The notes beneath the pieces are model-generated. The model saw only the letters and a list, made by a program, of their open reading frames with translations. It made no database searches and had not been told where the DNA came from. Of a stretch of 64,000 nucleotides of DNA, positions 56,407 through 64,000 are shown piece after piece. The stretch's first letter is position 1. Every line of letters starts with the position of its first letter. The DNA lies in contig JAVYTR010000002.1 in the NCBI GenBank assembly GCA_038728585.1, positions 62,001 to 126,000 of the forward strand, given 5' to 3'. The stretch is from Conexivisphaerales archaeon. Lineage in GTDB: Archaea > Thermoproteota > Nitrososphaeria > Conexivisphaerales > DTJL01. The position numbers were made by a program, and so were the translations under genes.

Positions 56407-57174
56407 TTGAGTCTGTCGAAGAAAGTGAGCAGGATGCTGCAGAGGCTGAACGAAGACGGATGGCACTATGGTGGACTGCCAGGACTGCAATGGGAAGCAG
56501 AGAATGCAAGACAAGCTGACAGGCGATTGATAAGGGAGATAGCTGATGAGCTGAGAAGCGATGTAAGGTTTGAGGAGTTTTACCATGCATGCATAAACTG
56601 CGGAAACTGCACATCGAAATGCCCACCTTTCAGGCTTGTTGACTTTGAACCGAGAATTGTGGTGCAGAAGGTGATGCACAGTAAAGATGAGCCTGAACTT
56701 CTTTACCAGATGATGGACCAGTACATCTGGTCCTGCTTTCAGTGCTATTCCTGCTGGGAGGTCTGTCCTGCACACAACAACCCAGGCGGGCTTGTAGCGA
56801 TTCTGAAGGAGATAGCTGTAAGGCATGGGCTGAATTCTGCCAAGAAAGCTCTTGAACCGTACAGCAAGATAGTGTACAAGATAATGACTACAGGAACTCA
56901 GATAACACCAGACATGCATACATCTATTGCTCTGTTCAGGGACTGGGGACCTCACAAGGCAGAGCTGGCCAAGAACATAAGGGCAGAAAGGGCTGCTGTA
57001 CCTGTAGAAACTATGGCAGGCGTGATGGATAAGTCCTGGAGGGTTGACGATGAGACTATGAAAGAGCTGATGTTCATAGAGAAAGAGGCAGGAGTATTTG
57101 ATTCTGTTGAAAAGACGCTGAAGGATGTAACGGAGATGGTAAAGGATACTGCTAAGGAGGCTGGTGTAGAGTAA
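56407..57174 (+). CDS. hdrC1: sHdr complex subunit HdrC1
   Basis: Iron-sulfur electron-transfer subunit of the sulfur-oxidising heterodisulfide reductase-like complex. Two [4Fe-4S] ferredoxin motifs: CINCGNCTSKCP (near residue 60) and CFQCYSCWEVCP (near 110). The C-terminal 100 residues are helical, and total length is 255. TTG start (an ATG at 56434 is possible). It overlaps hdrB1 by 1 nt. Confidence 0.88.
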   Translation: MSLSKKVSRMLQRLNEDGWHYGGLPGLQWEAENARQADRRLIREIADELRSDVRFEEFYHACINCGNCTSKCPPFRLVDFEPRIVVQKVMHSKDEPELLYQMMDQYIWSCFQCYSCWEVCPAHNNPGGLVAILKEIAVRHGLNSAKKALEPYSKIVYKIMTTGTQITPDMHTSIALFRDWGPHKAELAKNIRAERAAVPVETMAGVMDKSWRVDDETMKELMFIEKEAGVFDSVEKTLKDVTEMVKDTAKEAGVE

Positions 57175-58475
57175 TGGCTTCTGATAGCTCGGTAATAGAG
57201 CTTGGTAAGGGAGAGCAGGTTGAGATGAGCAGAGAAGATGTCCAGCTGTTTGAAAGACTATCATCGGAGAGAAGGGCAAGGCTAGCAATGGGGACAACCG
57301 AAGATTACCTCAGAATGCTCGAAAAGATGAGGGAGCTTGAGAAGAAGGGCGAGATAATAGTGCATCACGTAGAGGAGGACTACAAGCCCAAAGTTGTCAA
57401 AACTCTCAGCAACAGGCAGAAGAAGATACCCACAGAAGAAACCTGGCAGCATAAATCATGCGGCCAGTGCGGCCACATACCAGGCTACATATCAGCATTA
57501 TACTGGATAATGTCAGAGCTCTCCGTACCTTTTGTCGATGATACAAACCAGACATCATGTACAGCCTGGAACTATTATGGCTCGGGCACCTCTAACTCTG
57601 TTGCTCTGTCTGCAGTTTTCCTGAGGAACATGCACGTCGCCTGGGAGAAGAACGCCTATCCCCTCATTCACTGCGGAACAAGCTATGGGGATTACAAGGA
57701 GTGCAGGTTTCTGGTGGTGATGAGTGAAGAGATCAGGCTAAAAGTGAAGTCAATACTCAACAAGATAGGCAGGGATATAGTCATACCTGAAGAGCTTGTT
57801 CACTACAGTGAATGGCTGCACGTAATGAGGGAAAGGATAGCTGAAAGGCAGAAGCTTGATTATTCTCAGGTGAAAGCTGCTGTGCATCCTGCCTGTCATA
57901 CATACAAGCTGATGGCCGAAGACTATACGTATGATGAAAACATACTTGGTGGTACAAGGCCAGCACCTACATCCAGCATAATCCTTGCGCTCGGTGCCAA
58001 GCTGGTAGACTATAGTACTTGGTATGATTGCTGCGGTTTCGGCTTCAGACATATACTGACAGAAAGAGAGATTGCCAGGTCTTTTGCATACTTCAGGAAG
58101 ATCAGGCCTGTTGTGAGAGAAACAGGGGCAGATGTCTTGCTGACACACGATACAGGCTGCGTGACAACCCTCGACAAGAGCCAGATTGTAGCTATGGCTC
58201 ATGGCTACAAGGAGACCATTCCAGTCATCTCAGACAGTCAATTTGCAGCTCTGGCCATGGGTGCTCATCCCTTCAAGGTCTGCCAGCTTCAGTGGCATCT
58301 AGCAGACTGGAAGCCTTTCCTCAGCAAGATTGGGATAGATTGGCAGGAGGCTGAGAAGGAGTACAAAGAATACATAGAATCCATAAAGAAGGGGGCGAAG
58401 CCTTCGTTCATCCGGTCTGCACCCAGGAGACTGCAGCCCAGGGTTAATGTGAAGTTTTCCAAGGTGGGAGAATGA
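57174..58475 (+). CDS. hdrB1: sHdr complex subunit HdrB1
   Basis: Putative catalytic subunit with CCG-type cysteine domains. Cys-bearing segments: SCGQCGH (near residue 95), SCTAWN, IHCGTSY, HPACHTY, YDCCGFGF (near 285) and THDTGCVTT (near 325). The last lacks the second Cys of a CxxC, and the first domain has no CC pair, so the cluster ligation differs from classical HdrB. At 433 residues it has an N-terminal extension of about 90 residues and a basic C-terminal tail. Confidence 0.85.
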   Translation: MASDSSVIELGKGEQVEMSREDVQLFERLSSERRARLAMGTTEDYLRMLEKMRELEKKGEIIVHHVEEDYKPKVVKTLSNRQKKIPTEETWQHKSCGQCGHIPGYISALYWIMSELSVPFVDDTNQTSCTAWNYYGSGTSNSVALSAVFLRNMHVAWEKNAYPLIHCGTSYGDYKECRFLVVMSEEIRLKVKSILNKIGRDIVIPEELVHYSEWLHVMRERIAERQKLDYSQVKAAVHPACHTYKLMAEDYTYDENILGGTRPAPTSSIILALGAKLVDYSTWYDCCGFGFRHILTEREIARSFAYFRKIRPVVRETGADVLLTHDTGCVTTLDKSQIVAMAHGYKETIPVISDSQFAALAMGAHPFKVCQLQWHLADWKPFLSKIGIDWQEAEKEYKEYIESIKKGAKPSFIRSAPRRLQPRVNVKFSKVGE

Positions 58476-59524
58476 GTAAGCAGACAGATAATCAGGTTCT
58501 CGTAGTAGGAGCAGGTCCTGCAGGGTTGAGGGCTGCGATGGACCTTGCAGAATTTGGCATCCACGTGCTGCTTGTGGAGAAGCGGGGAGAGCTGGGAGGA
58601 GCTCCGACAAGGTGGAAGTACCATTCCCTAGCTCCTGACTTCACCCCTACCGAACAGGTTCTTGGTCCCATGATAGAATTCTGTGAAAGTTCAGAGCTTG
58701 TGGAGGTGAAGAAGAACTGCACCATCACTGAGTTTGGTGGAGAAGCAGGAAACTTCAGAGTTACGATCAAGTCACCAGAGGGGACAGAAAGGAGAAATGT
58801 ATCTGCAGTTATAGTTGCCACGGGGTTTGAACATTTTGATGCAAGCGTAGACCCCAGATACAGCTATGGCAAGGCGCCAAACGTTATAGGGATAAACGAG
58901 CTTGAAGTGATGCTCAGTCAGGGGAAGGTGACAGGGCACGATGGCAAGGTACCAAAAAGGGTTGCATTTGTCTTCTGCGTTGGTTCGAGAGACAGGTCAA
59001 CTAACCCTTGGTGCTGCACTGTATGCTGCGGGGTGAGCATAAAACAGGCGATAGAGCTGAAGCAATTGCTGAAGGATGTTCAGGTCTATATGATCTACAT
59101 GGACATCAGGACTGTAGGCCTGTGGGAGAAGCTGTACTGGGATAGCATGGAGAAATACGGTATAAACTACATAAGAGGGAGAGTTGGTGAGGTCTACTAC
59201 ACAGGGGAGAAGCTGCTGGTCAAGGGCGAAGATACGCTCGTCAGAGGGCCTTTCGAAGTACTTTTCGATATGGTGGTTCTTGCAGTTGGTATTGAGCCTG
59301 GAGAAGGGACAAAGCAGATATCGAAGCTGCTTGGGCTCAGGGTTAACGAATACGGCTTTCTTGCTCCCAGAATTCCTAACGTGCACTTCGATTCAGGGAA
59401 GGAAGGAATCTACCTTGCAGGTGCATGTGTAGCTCCCATGTCGGTAGAGGAGAGCATAGCCGAAGGCTCAGCAGCAGCGATGCAGGCTGCGAAGATGGTT
59501 GCAAAGTTGAAGGTGAGAGTTTGA
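58472..59524 (+). CDS. hdrA: sHdr complex subunit HdrA
   Basis: FAD-binding core of the sHdr complex. The dinucleotide motif VVGAGPAGLRAAMDL begins near residue 10, an ATGFEHFD segment follows, and the HdrA-type cluster motif is CVGSRD...CCTVCCG (Cys near 169 and 180-185). At 350 residues it matches the short sHdrA, without the ferredoxin modules of methanogen HdrA. Overlaps both neighbours by 4 nt. Confidence 0.92.
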   Translation: MSKQTDNQVLVVGAGPAGLRAAMDLAEFGIHVLLVEKRGELGGAPTRWKYHSLAPDFTPTEQVLGPMIEFCESSELVEVKKNCTITEFGGEAGNFRVTIKSPEGTERRNVSAVIVATGFEHFDASVDPRYSYGKAPNVIGINELEVMLSQGKVTGHDGKVPKRVAFVFCVGSRDRSTNPWCCTVCCGVSIKQAIELKQLLKDVQVYMIYMDIRTVGLWEKLYWDSMEKYGINYIRGRVGEVYYTGEKLLVKGEDTLVRGPFEVLFDMVVLAVGIEPGEGTKQISKLLGLRVNEYGFLAPRIPNVHFDSGKEGIYLAGACVAPMSVEESIAEGSAAAMQAAKMVAKLKVRV

Positions 59525-59976
59525 CGGAAGAGAAGGAGAAGGATGAGAAGGGGAAGTTCATTATTGAGAGAAGGTACGTCGATGATGACAGAATAATAGA
59601 GCCAGAGAAGCTGGAGGTAGGGGGTATAGACATATCAGGTAGATGGGGTACACTTGTATTACCCAGGACGATAGAGGATTTTGATACATCGATCTACGAA
59701 AGGGTTCAGGAGCTGCCAAGAGGGGAGAATATAGGCAAATGCTGGCAGTGCGGAAACTGCACGGCTGTATGCCCCGTCGCCCATGCTCATCCTGAGTTCA
59801 ACCCCAGATATCTGATACATGTGGTCAGGATGGGATACAAGGCTGAGATAAACAGGCTGAAGGAATCAGTTTACCTCTGTTCAGGGTGCGGTCTATGCAG
59901 CGCTGCCTGTCCCAAGGGCGTCGACCCGCAGGGAGTCATGATAGCAATGAGCATAGCATTCAAGGCGAAGGAGTAA
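59521..59976 (+). CDS. hdrC2: sHdr complex subunit HdrC2
   Basis: Second HdrC-type subunit with CWQCGNCTAVCP (near residue 74) and CSGCGLCSAACP (near 120), each a [4Fe-4S] site. A longer frame from 59425 exists, but its first 32 codons are the hdrA gene in another frame. I use the TTG at 59521, which overlaps the hdrA stop by 4 nt as elsewhere in this operon. The first 12 residues are Lys/Glu-rich. Length 151. Confidence 0.88.
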   Translation: MTEEKEKDEKGKFIIERRYVDDDRIIEPEKLEVGGIDISGRWGTLVLPRTIEDFDTSIYERVQELPRGENIGKCWQCGNCTAVCPVAHAHPEFNPRYLIHVVRMGYKAEINRLKESVYLCSGCGLCSAACPKGVDPQGVMIAMSIAFKAKE

Positions 59977-60756
59977 ATGCATTTGCTCGCTACTCTAGCA
60001 TTTTACATCATACTGCCCAGCTCTGTGGTCAACCCATACCTGCTTGAATTATTCCTTGCCTTGCTAGCTGTAATTTCATTCGTTATGCTATACAGGAGAA
60101 TCAAAGGATGGCATGTCGAGTTCACACCTCTTTCACTGCTCGGCAAAGTCAGCGCAAGGAAAGGTTCAGATATGGAAAGAGTATCCATTAGCAAAAAGCT
60201 TTCGATATTGGCAGGTGTAACTTTCAGAGATATACTGCTTCTCAGAAGAGCTGGTGCATGGTGCGAAGAAGATATTCATACAGCTGGAAGGGGCATGCTG
60301 ATGTGGGGTTTTGGTCTTCTTGTGATTGTAAGCTTCATAGGTTTCATCCTTGACCCATCCATGTCGTCCTATGCTATTCAGTACCCTATGAAATATTTAC
60401 TTGCAGCGTCCAAAGCTATTATTGCACTTGGAGCAACAGTGCTGCTGCTGAGGAGACTCCTTTACAGAAACAGGAGGATTTCAACCGATAAGCACACATG
60501 GATACTTCAGTCAGTCTTCCTATTCATTGGCATAAGCGGTCTTCTAGCAGATTTAGCATCTTTTGGAGCGAGTCTTTTTCTATTCGAAGTCTTTTACTTG
60601 CTCTATTTATCTTCTTTCTCAGCCTTCCTGCTGTACTATCCGTTCAGTGAACTTGCTTTCCTGATATGGAAGGGTTCTCTTCTGACCCAGGAAAGCTTTG
60701 AGGAGCAGCTGAAATTAGCGATAAAGAGTGGGAAGTCTTTTGGAAGCAGTGGATAA
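59977..60756 (+). CDS. HdrE/QmoC-like membrane subunit
   Basis: A membrane protein with five to six hydrophobic segments (near residues 5-40, 107-125, 138-160, 175-230). The loop CEEDIHTAGRGMLMWGFG resembles the corresponding region of the AprM/QmoC-like protein at 52612, so the two are probably homologous. The gene follows hdrC2 with no gap. An HdrC plus HdrE pair equals the two halves of QmoC, suggesting a membrane anchor for this sHdr complex in place of HdrB2, which is absent. Confidence 0.7.
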   Translation: MHLLATLAFYIILPSSVVNPYLLELFLALLAVISFVMLYRRIKGWHVEFTPLSLLGKVSARKGSDMERVSISKKLSILAGVTFRDILLLRRAGAWCEEDIHTAGRGMLMWGFGLLVIVSFIGFILDPSMSSYAIQYPMKYLLAASKAIIALGATVLLLRRLLYRNRRISTDKHTWILQSVFLFIGISGLLADLASFGASLFLFEVFYLLYLSSFSAFLLYYPFSELAFLIWKGSLLTQESFEEQLKLAIKSGKSFGSSG

Positions 60757-61108
60757 GGAGAGTCTGGCGTTCAAGACCGAGGTAGCCTTTCTGGGTAAAG
60801 ACCATGTAGGTTCTGTGAGGCATTTTGAAGGCCTGAGTCTGTCATATTTTATCGAAGCAACAAGAAAGGAGCTTTCTGGTTTGAACCTCGATTATAAGGA
60901 AGAAAAGTTAGCGCTTAAGGGAAGAAATGTCTACACCAGCGTGGCTGAAGCAGGCAAGGGGATATACATCTGGGTGAAGGCATTAGAACTGGAAGCGGGG
61001 GTTGTAGTGGAAATAAGAGTTGTGCATGGTACAGAAGACAGTGCTCAGGCCGATGAATTGCTCTCGAACCTTCTGGGGAAGATCGAAAGCGATGTAGCAA
61101 ACGGATGA
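60728..61108 (+). CDS. Unknown protein of the sHdr operon
   Basis: I do not recognise it. About 126 residues or fewer, soluble, mixed alpha/beta (AFKTEVAFLGKDHVGSV, then a strand KGIYIWVKALELEAGVVVEIRVV) with no Cys, so not a redox protein. It overlaps the membrane gene by 29 nt if GTG at 60728 is used; TTG at 60740 is another start. Its place as last gene of the operon suggests an assembly or accessory role. Confidence 0.6.
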   Translation: MGSLLEAVDKESLAFKTEVAFLGKDHVGSVRHFEGLSLSYFIEATRKELSGLNLDYKEEKLALKGRNVYTSVAEAGKGIYIWVKALELEAGVVVEIRVVHGTEDSAQADELLSNLLGKIESDVANG

Positions 61109-61288
61109 AATTTTCCATGATATATTGAATGTGAAAGGAAGCAGTCAACATTAGCTAAAGCAGGTGGAATGTCTGCAGCTTTCGTTCAGGGTTAGCGTTA
61201 TATCTGAGAGGTTCTTCATGATCAGCAGAATTCAACTTCAGGGCTGCCTAGGATAAACACATATACAGCTTTTGAACCAGCTGTAACC

Positions 61289-62257
61289 ATGCCGAAAGTA
61301 GTTGTTTTATCGCCACTGCCTGCTGCCGTGGTAAGAAGTTTCTTTTCGCCTTACATCTCAAGAGGGCTTGATATAGATGTGGTTACTGTAGATGACCCTG
61401 CATCCCCAAGGCTGAAGGAGGAGCTGAAGGATGCCGATGTGGTGATCGGCGACTACACATTCAGGATAGGTATAGACAGAGAGCTTGTGCAATATATGAA
61501 TAAAGTGAAGCTGATACAGCAACCGAGCACTGGTTATGACCATATAGATATCAGAGCATGTGCTGAAAAGGGGATACCTGTCTCAAACATAGGCGGGGCC
61601 AATTCCCTTTCAGTGGCCGAGCATACGATAGCACTTGCTCTGGCTCTGATAAAAAGAATTCCATACGCACATCAGCAGATAATGCAGGGAAGATGGGGGC
61701 AGGCAGAGCTGATGAACAGTGTAGGCGAAATCTACGGAAAGACCTGGGGTGTGGTAGGAACAGGCAGGACTGGCAGAGAGGTCATAAAGAGAGCTTCCGC
61801 ATTCGGTGCAAAGATAATCTATTATGACAAGGTAAGACAGCCTGACCTTGAATACAGGGAATTGGATGAATTGTTGAACATCAGCGATATAGTCTCAATA
61901 CACCTGCCTCTTACAGAAGAGACCAAAGAGCTGATAGGGGAGAGCCGACTCAGACTGATGAAACCGAGCTCCATTTTGATAAACGTATCAAGAGGTGAAA
62001 TATGTGACGAAATAGCACTGGCGAAGGCTGTTGCTGAGGGCTGGATAGCGGGTGCAGGTATAGATGTCTTTTCACAGGAACCGCTTCGGATTGACCATCC
62101 TCTTGTCCAGGCTGCAAACGAAGGTGCAAACCTTATTCTGACCCCTCACATAGCCGGTGCAACGAACGAAGCCAGGATGAGAATTATACAGTTTACAATA
62201 CAGAACGTAGCCAGAGTTCTGATGGGAGAAAGGCCAGAGAATGTGGTCAATCTATGA
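61289..62257 (+). CDS. D-2-hydroxyacid dehydrogenase (NAD)
   Basis: Reduces a 2-oxoacid to a D-2-hydroxyacid or the reverse; similar to phosphoglycerate dehydrogenase and glyoxylate reductase. NAD motif GVVGTGRTGREVIKRA near residue 153. The catalytic Arg is in NVSRGEICDE, Glu in GIDVFSQEPL and His in LTPHIAGAT. Length 322 suits the short group without an ACT domain. Coupled by a 4-nt overlap to the downstream ThDP enzyme. Confidence 0.9.
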   Translation: MPKVVVLSPLPAAVVRSFFSPYISRGLDIDVVTVDDPASPRLKEELKDADVVIGDYTFRIGIDRELVQYMNKVKLIQQPSTGYDHIDIRACAEKGIPVSNIGGANSLSVAEHTIALALALIKRIPYAHQQIMQGRWGQAELMNSVGEIYGKTWGVVGTGRTGREVIKRASAFGAKIIYYDKVRQPDLEYRELDELLNISDIVSIHLPLTEETKELIGESRLRLMKPSSILINVSRGEICDEIALAKAVAEGWIAGAGIDVFSQEPLRIDHPLVQAANEGANLILTPHIAGATNEARMRIIQFTIQNVARVLMGERPENVVNL

Positions 62258-63903
62258 ATGTATCCAAGCTAATAGTCTCTTCGCTGAGTAGGCTTGGCGT
62301 CGCTAGGGTTTACGGGCTGATAGGTGTATCTATTCTCGACCTGCTCGATGCGTTCAGAGAATCATCGATCAGATACATATCGACAAGGCACGAACAAGTA
62401 GCAGTAAGCATGGCCGATGCTGAAGGGAGACTATCGCACAAGCCCGGAGTAGCAGTTGTTCATGCAGGTCCAGGAATGTTGAACTCAGTAATAAGCATAG
62501 CCGGCGCATACAAGGATTCATCTCCCCTTCTGGTGATTGGTGGAGGTGTAAGAAGGAGGATGAAAGGCCTGGATAGCTGGCTTGAAGTGGACCAGGCAAG
62601 TATTCTCAGGCCTGTCACCAAGTTCTACGCAAGGATCGAGAAGCCGTCAGAGACATCAAAGGTCATAGCAGAGGCCTACTCTGCGAGTATCTCTCCTCCC
62701 TATGGCCCCGCCTTTGTGGAAGTGCCTGAAGATATATGGGAGGCTGAAGCAGGAGAAGAAATTGCTGAAGTAAAACCTGAACCTCCGCCTCTGCCAGATG
62801 AGGAAAAGGTATCAAAGCTTGTCAAGATGCTGGAAGAATCATACAGGCCTCTCATACTTGCAGGCGGAGGAGTGAATAATGCAGAGGCTTCTCAGTATCT
62901 GATAAGTGTAGCCAAAGCTAACTCGATACCTGTCGCAATAACAGGAAACGGAAGGGGTTCCTTTCCAGAGGATGAAGACCTGTTCGTTGGTAGGGCAGGG
63001 TTCGGAGGAGGAAGCATAGTTGCTGATTATGCGCTCGAAGAAGCTGATCTTGTGATCGCTGTAGGAGCTGGAATCTCTGATGTCACTACATACGGTTATT
63101 TGGTGACTCCCAAGGGTAAGAAGGTGGCGGTTGACCTTGACAAGCTAGCTGAAAGAAAGCCTATCAATCTGTCTCTTCACCTCTATTGTGATGCAACTTC
63201 TTTCCTGAGTATCCTCTTAAATTCGGATATCAGAAGGACTGATAGAAGGGAATGGCTTGAAGCTATTGCTAGAAAGAAAGAAGAATGGAACCAGATGCTC
63301 GAAGTTTCGGCTGCCAAGAGCGAAAGAGGATATGTCAACCCATCCAAGTTCTTCAAAAGAATGAATAGTGCATTAGATGAAGATGTTATAATAACAGCAG
63401 GACAAGGAGTGCATATAGTTTACACCTATGACTACCTGAAGCTCAGAAGGCCTGGCAGCTTCCTTGCAGCAACAAATCTCGGTGCGATGGGGTTTGCGTT
63501 TCCAGCAGCGCTCGGCGCAAAGGTATCACGGCCAGAAAACCATGTCATTGCCGTCCTGGGTGATGGAGAATTCTTGATGACGCTTCAGGACCTTGAGACT
63601 GCTTACAGAGAGAAGATAGGTGTAAAGATTATTGTGGTGAACGATAACACCTACAGAGTTCTTTATTTGAGACAGAAACTGCAGAAGATGGGAAGATTGA
63701 TCGGAACCAGCCATTCCAATCCTGACATCATAAAGCTTGGAGAAGCGTTTGGCATAGATGCTCTGAGCATCGATTCAGATGAGCAGATAGATGAAGGTAT
63801 AGACTTCGTAATGAAAGATAAGCGGTCGCCATCCATCCTGGAGTTGAAGATAAACCCTGACGATGTGCCTCCTCTCAACCTTGAACCGTCTTCAAGGTTC
63901 TGA
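62254..63903 (+). CDS. Thiamine-diphosphate-dependent enzyme, acetolactate synthase-like
   Basis: A three-domain ThDP enzyme of the acetolactate synthase/benzoylformate decarboxylase superfamily. The cofactor-activating Glu is in STRHEQVAVSMADAEGR (near residue 49). The C-terminal ThDP motif is GDGEFLMTLQDLETA followed by NDNTYRVL. Length 549 is normal. No regulatory subunit is adjacent, so branched-chain synthesis is unlikely; pairing with a hydroxyacid dehydrogenase suggests 2-oxoacid decarboxylation or carboligation. Confidence 0.85.
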   Translation: MNVSKLIVSSLSRLGVARVYGLIGVSILDLLDAFRESSIRYISTRHEQVAVSMADAEGRLSHKPGVAVVHAGPGMLNSVISIAGAYKDSSPLLVIGGGVRRRMKGLDSWLEVDQASILRPVTKFYARIEKPSETSKVIAEAYSASISPPYGPAFVEVPEDIWEAEAGEEIAEVKPEPPPLPDEEKVSKLVKMLEESYRPLILAGGGVNNAEASQYLISVAKANSIPVAITGNGRGSFPEDEDLFVGRAGFGGGSIVADYALEEADLVIAVGAGISDVTTYGYLVTPKGKKVAVDLDKLAERKPINLSLHLYCDATSFLSILLNSDIRRTDRREWLEAIARKKEEWNQMLEVSAAKSERGYVNPSKFFKRMNSALDEDVIITAGQGVHIVYTYDYLKLRRPGSFLAATNLGAMGFAFPAALGAKVSRPENHVIAVLGDGEFLMTLQDLETAYREKIGVKIIVVNDNTYRVLYLRQKLQKMGRLIGTSHSNPDIIKLGEAFGIDALSIDSDEQIDEGIDFVMKDKRSPSILELKINPDDVPPLNLEPSSRF

Positions 63904-63934
63904 GGTTTAGAGGCCTTACTCTAACTGTGTTGCA

Positions 63935-63944
63935 TTTATATTTT
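63935..63944 (+). promoter_or_regulatory. TATA box of the right-edge gene
   Basis: TTTATATTTT centred about 25 nt before the ATG at 63964. Confidence 0.45.
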
Positions 63945-63963
63945 GGCTGTATTGGCATAGTTG

Positions 63964-64000
63964 ATGCATGATTCAGGAAGCAAAAGGCTACCGCTGGGTG
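63964..64000 (+). CDS. 5' end of an unidentified gene, cut by the window edge
   Basis: An ATG placed at the leaderless distance from a TATA box opens a frame that reaches the window end (MHDSGSKRLPLG). Twelve codons are too few to name it. Confidence 0.35.
   Translation, partial: MHDSGSKRLPLG

Noticed and set aside
56368-57297. 309-codon minus-strand frame opposite hdrC1
   Set aside because: hdrC1 on the plus strand has two intact ferredoxin motifs and operon overlaps; the opposite frame shows no recognisable protein.
59425-59520. N-terminal extension of hdrC2
   Set aside because: Those codons lie in the hdrA gene in another frame; the TTG at 59521 matches the 4-nt overlaps of this operon.
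46079-61108. Dissimilatory sulfate reduction as the role of the island
   Set aside because: No DsrAB, DsrC or QmoA pair is present here, whereas SQR, sHdr and LbpA favour oxidation. Genes outside the window could still change this.

Overview
This window looks archaeal throughout. Evidence: a translation/topoisomerase block (aIF2-beta, DUF424, aIF1A, RIO1 kinase, KH-domain Dim2-like protein, topoisomerase VI B and A), an ATP-dependent DNA ligase with an archaeal N-terminal acetyltransferase, an archaeal-type gamma-alpha fused 2-oxoacid:ferredoxin oxidoreductase, TATA boxes about 26-27 nt ahead of start codons (leaderless mRNAs), many TTG/GTG starts and oligo-T terminators. Topoisomerase VI, an FtsZ-superfamily protein and a tRNA-Asn apparently interrupted by several introns point to the TACK side (thaumarchaeal/aigarchaeal-like rather than Sulfolobales). 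That placement is tentative; no rRNA or ribosomal protein gene is present to settle it.

Layout. 0.2-8.6 kb: DNA ligase, acetyltransferase, a LarA-like protein, M20 peptidase, an ABC transporter of the nitrate/taurine type with a detached AAA-associated domain protein, and a Nudix hydrolase. 8.8-30.3 kb: central and electron-transfer metabolism: superoxide dismutase, EtfB-EtfA-FixCX, malic enzyme, malate dehydrogenase, KorAB, acyl-CoA dehydrogenase, an aldehyde/P5C dehydrogenase, glutamine synthetase with an Lrp-type regulator, a CBS protein, a MetE-like protein and a metallopeptidase. 30.6-34.5 kb: small mixed genes. 34.7-40.0 kb: the informational block. 40.2-45.8 kb: inositol-phosphate synthase, tRNA-Asn, an FtsZ-like protein and split glycine decarboxylase.

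46.1-61.1 kb is a sulfur-oxidation island and the most interesting part. One operon carries a TusA-like protein, sulfide:quinone oxidoreductase, a DsrE protein and a DUF1641 protein. A second carries a membrane protein, AprB, AprA and Sat. A third carries DsrE, a lipoate-binding GcvH-like protein (LbpA) and a lipoate ligase. Divergent to it runs an sHdr operon (HdrC1-HdrB1-HdrA-HdrC2) that continues into a membrane protein and an unknown protein. With TusA, another DsrE and an ArsR-family regulator these could take sulfide through carrier-bound sulfane sulfur to sulfite, then APS, then sulfate with ATP formation. No DsrAB is present. The same inverted repeat, ATATTA-N8-TAAT(AT), occurs in three promoter regions of this island and is a candidate operator for the ArsR protein.

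61.3-63.9 kb holds a D-2-hydroxyacid dehydrogenase overlapping a ThDP-dependent enzyme. A new gene starts at the right edge.
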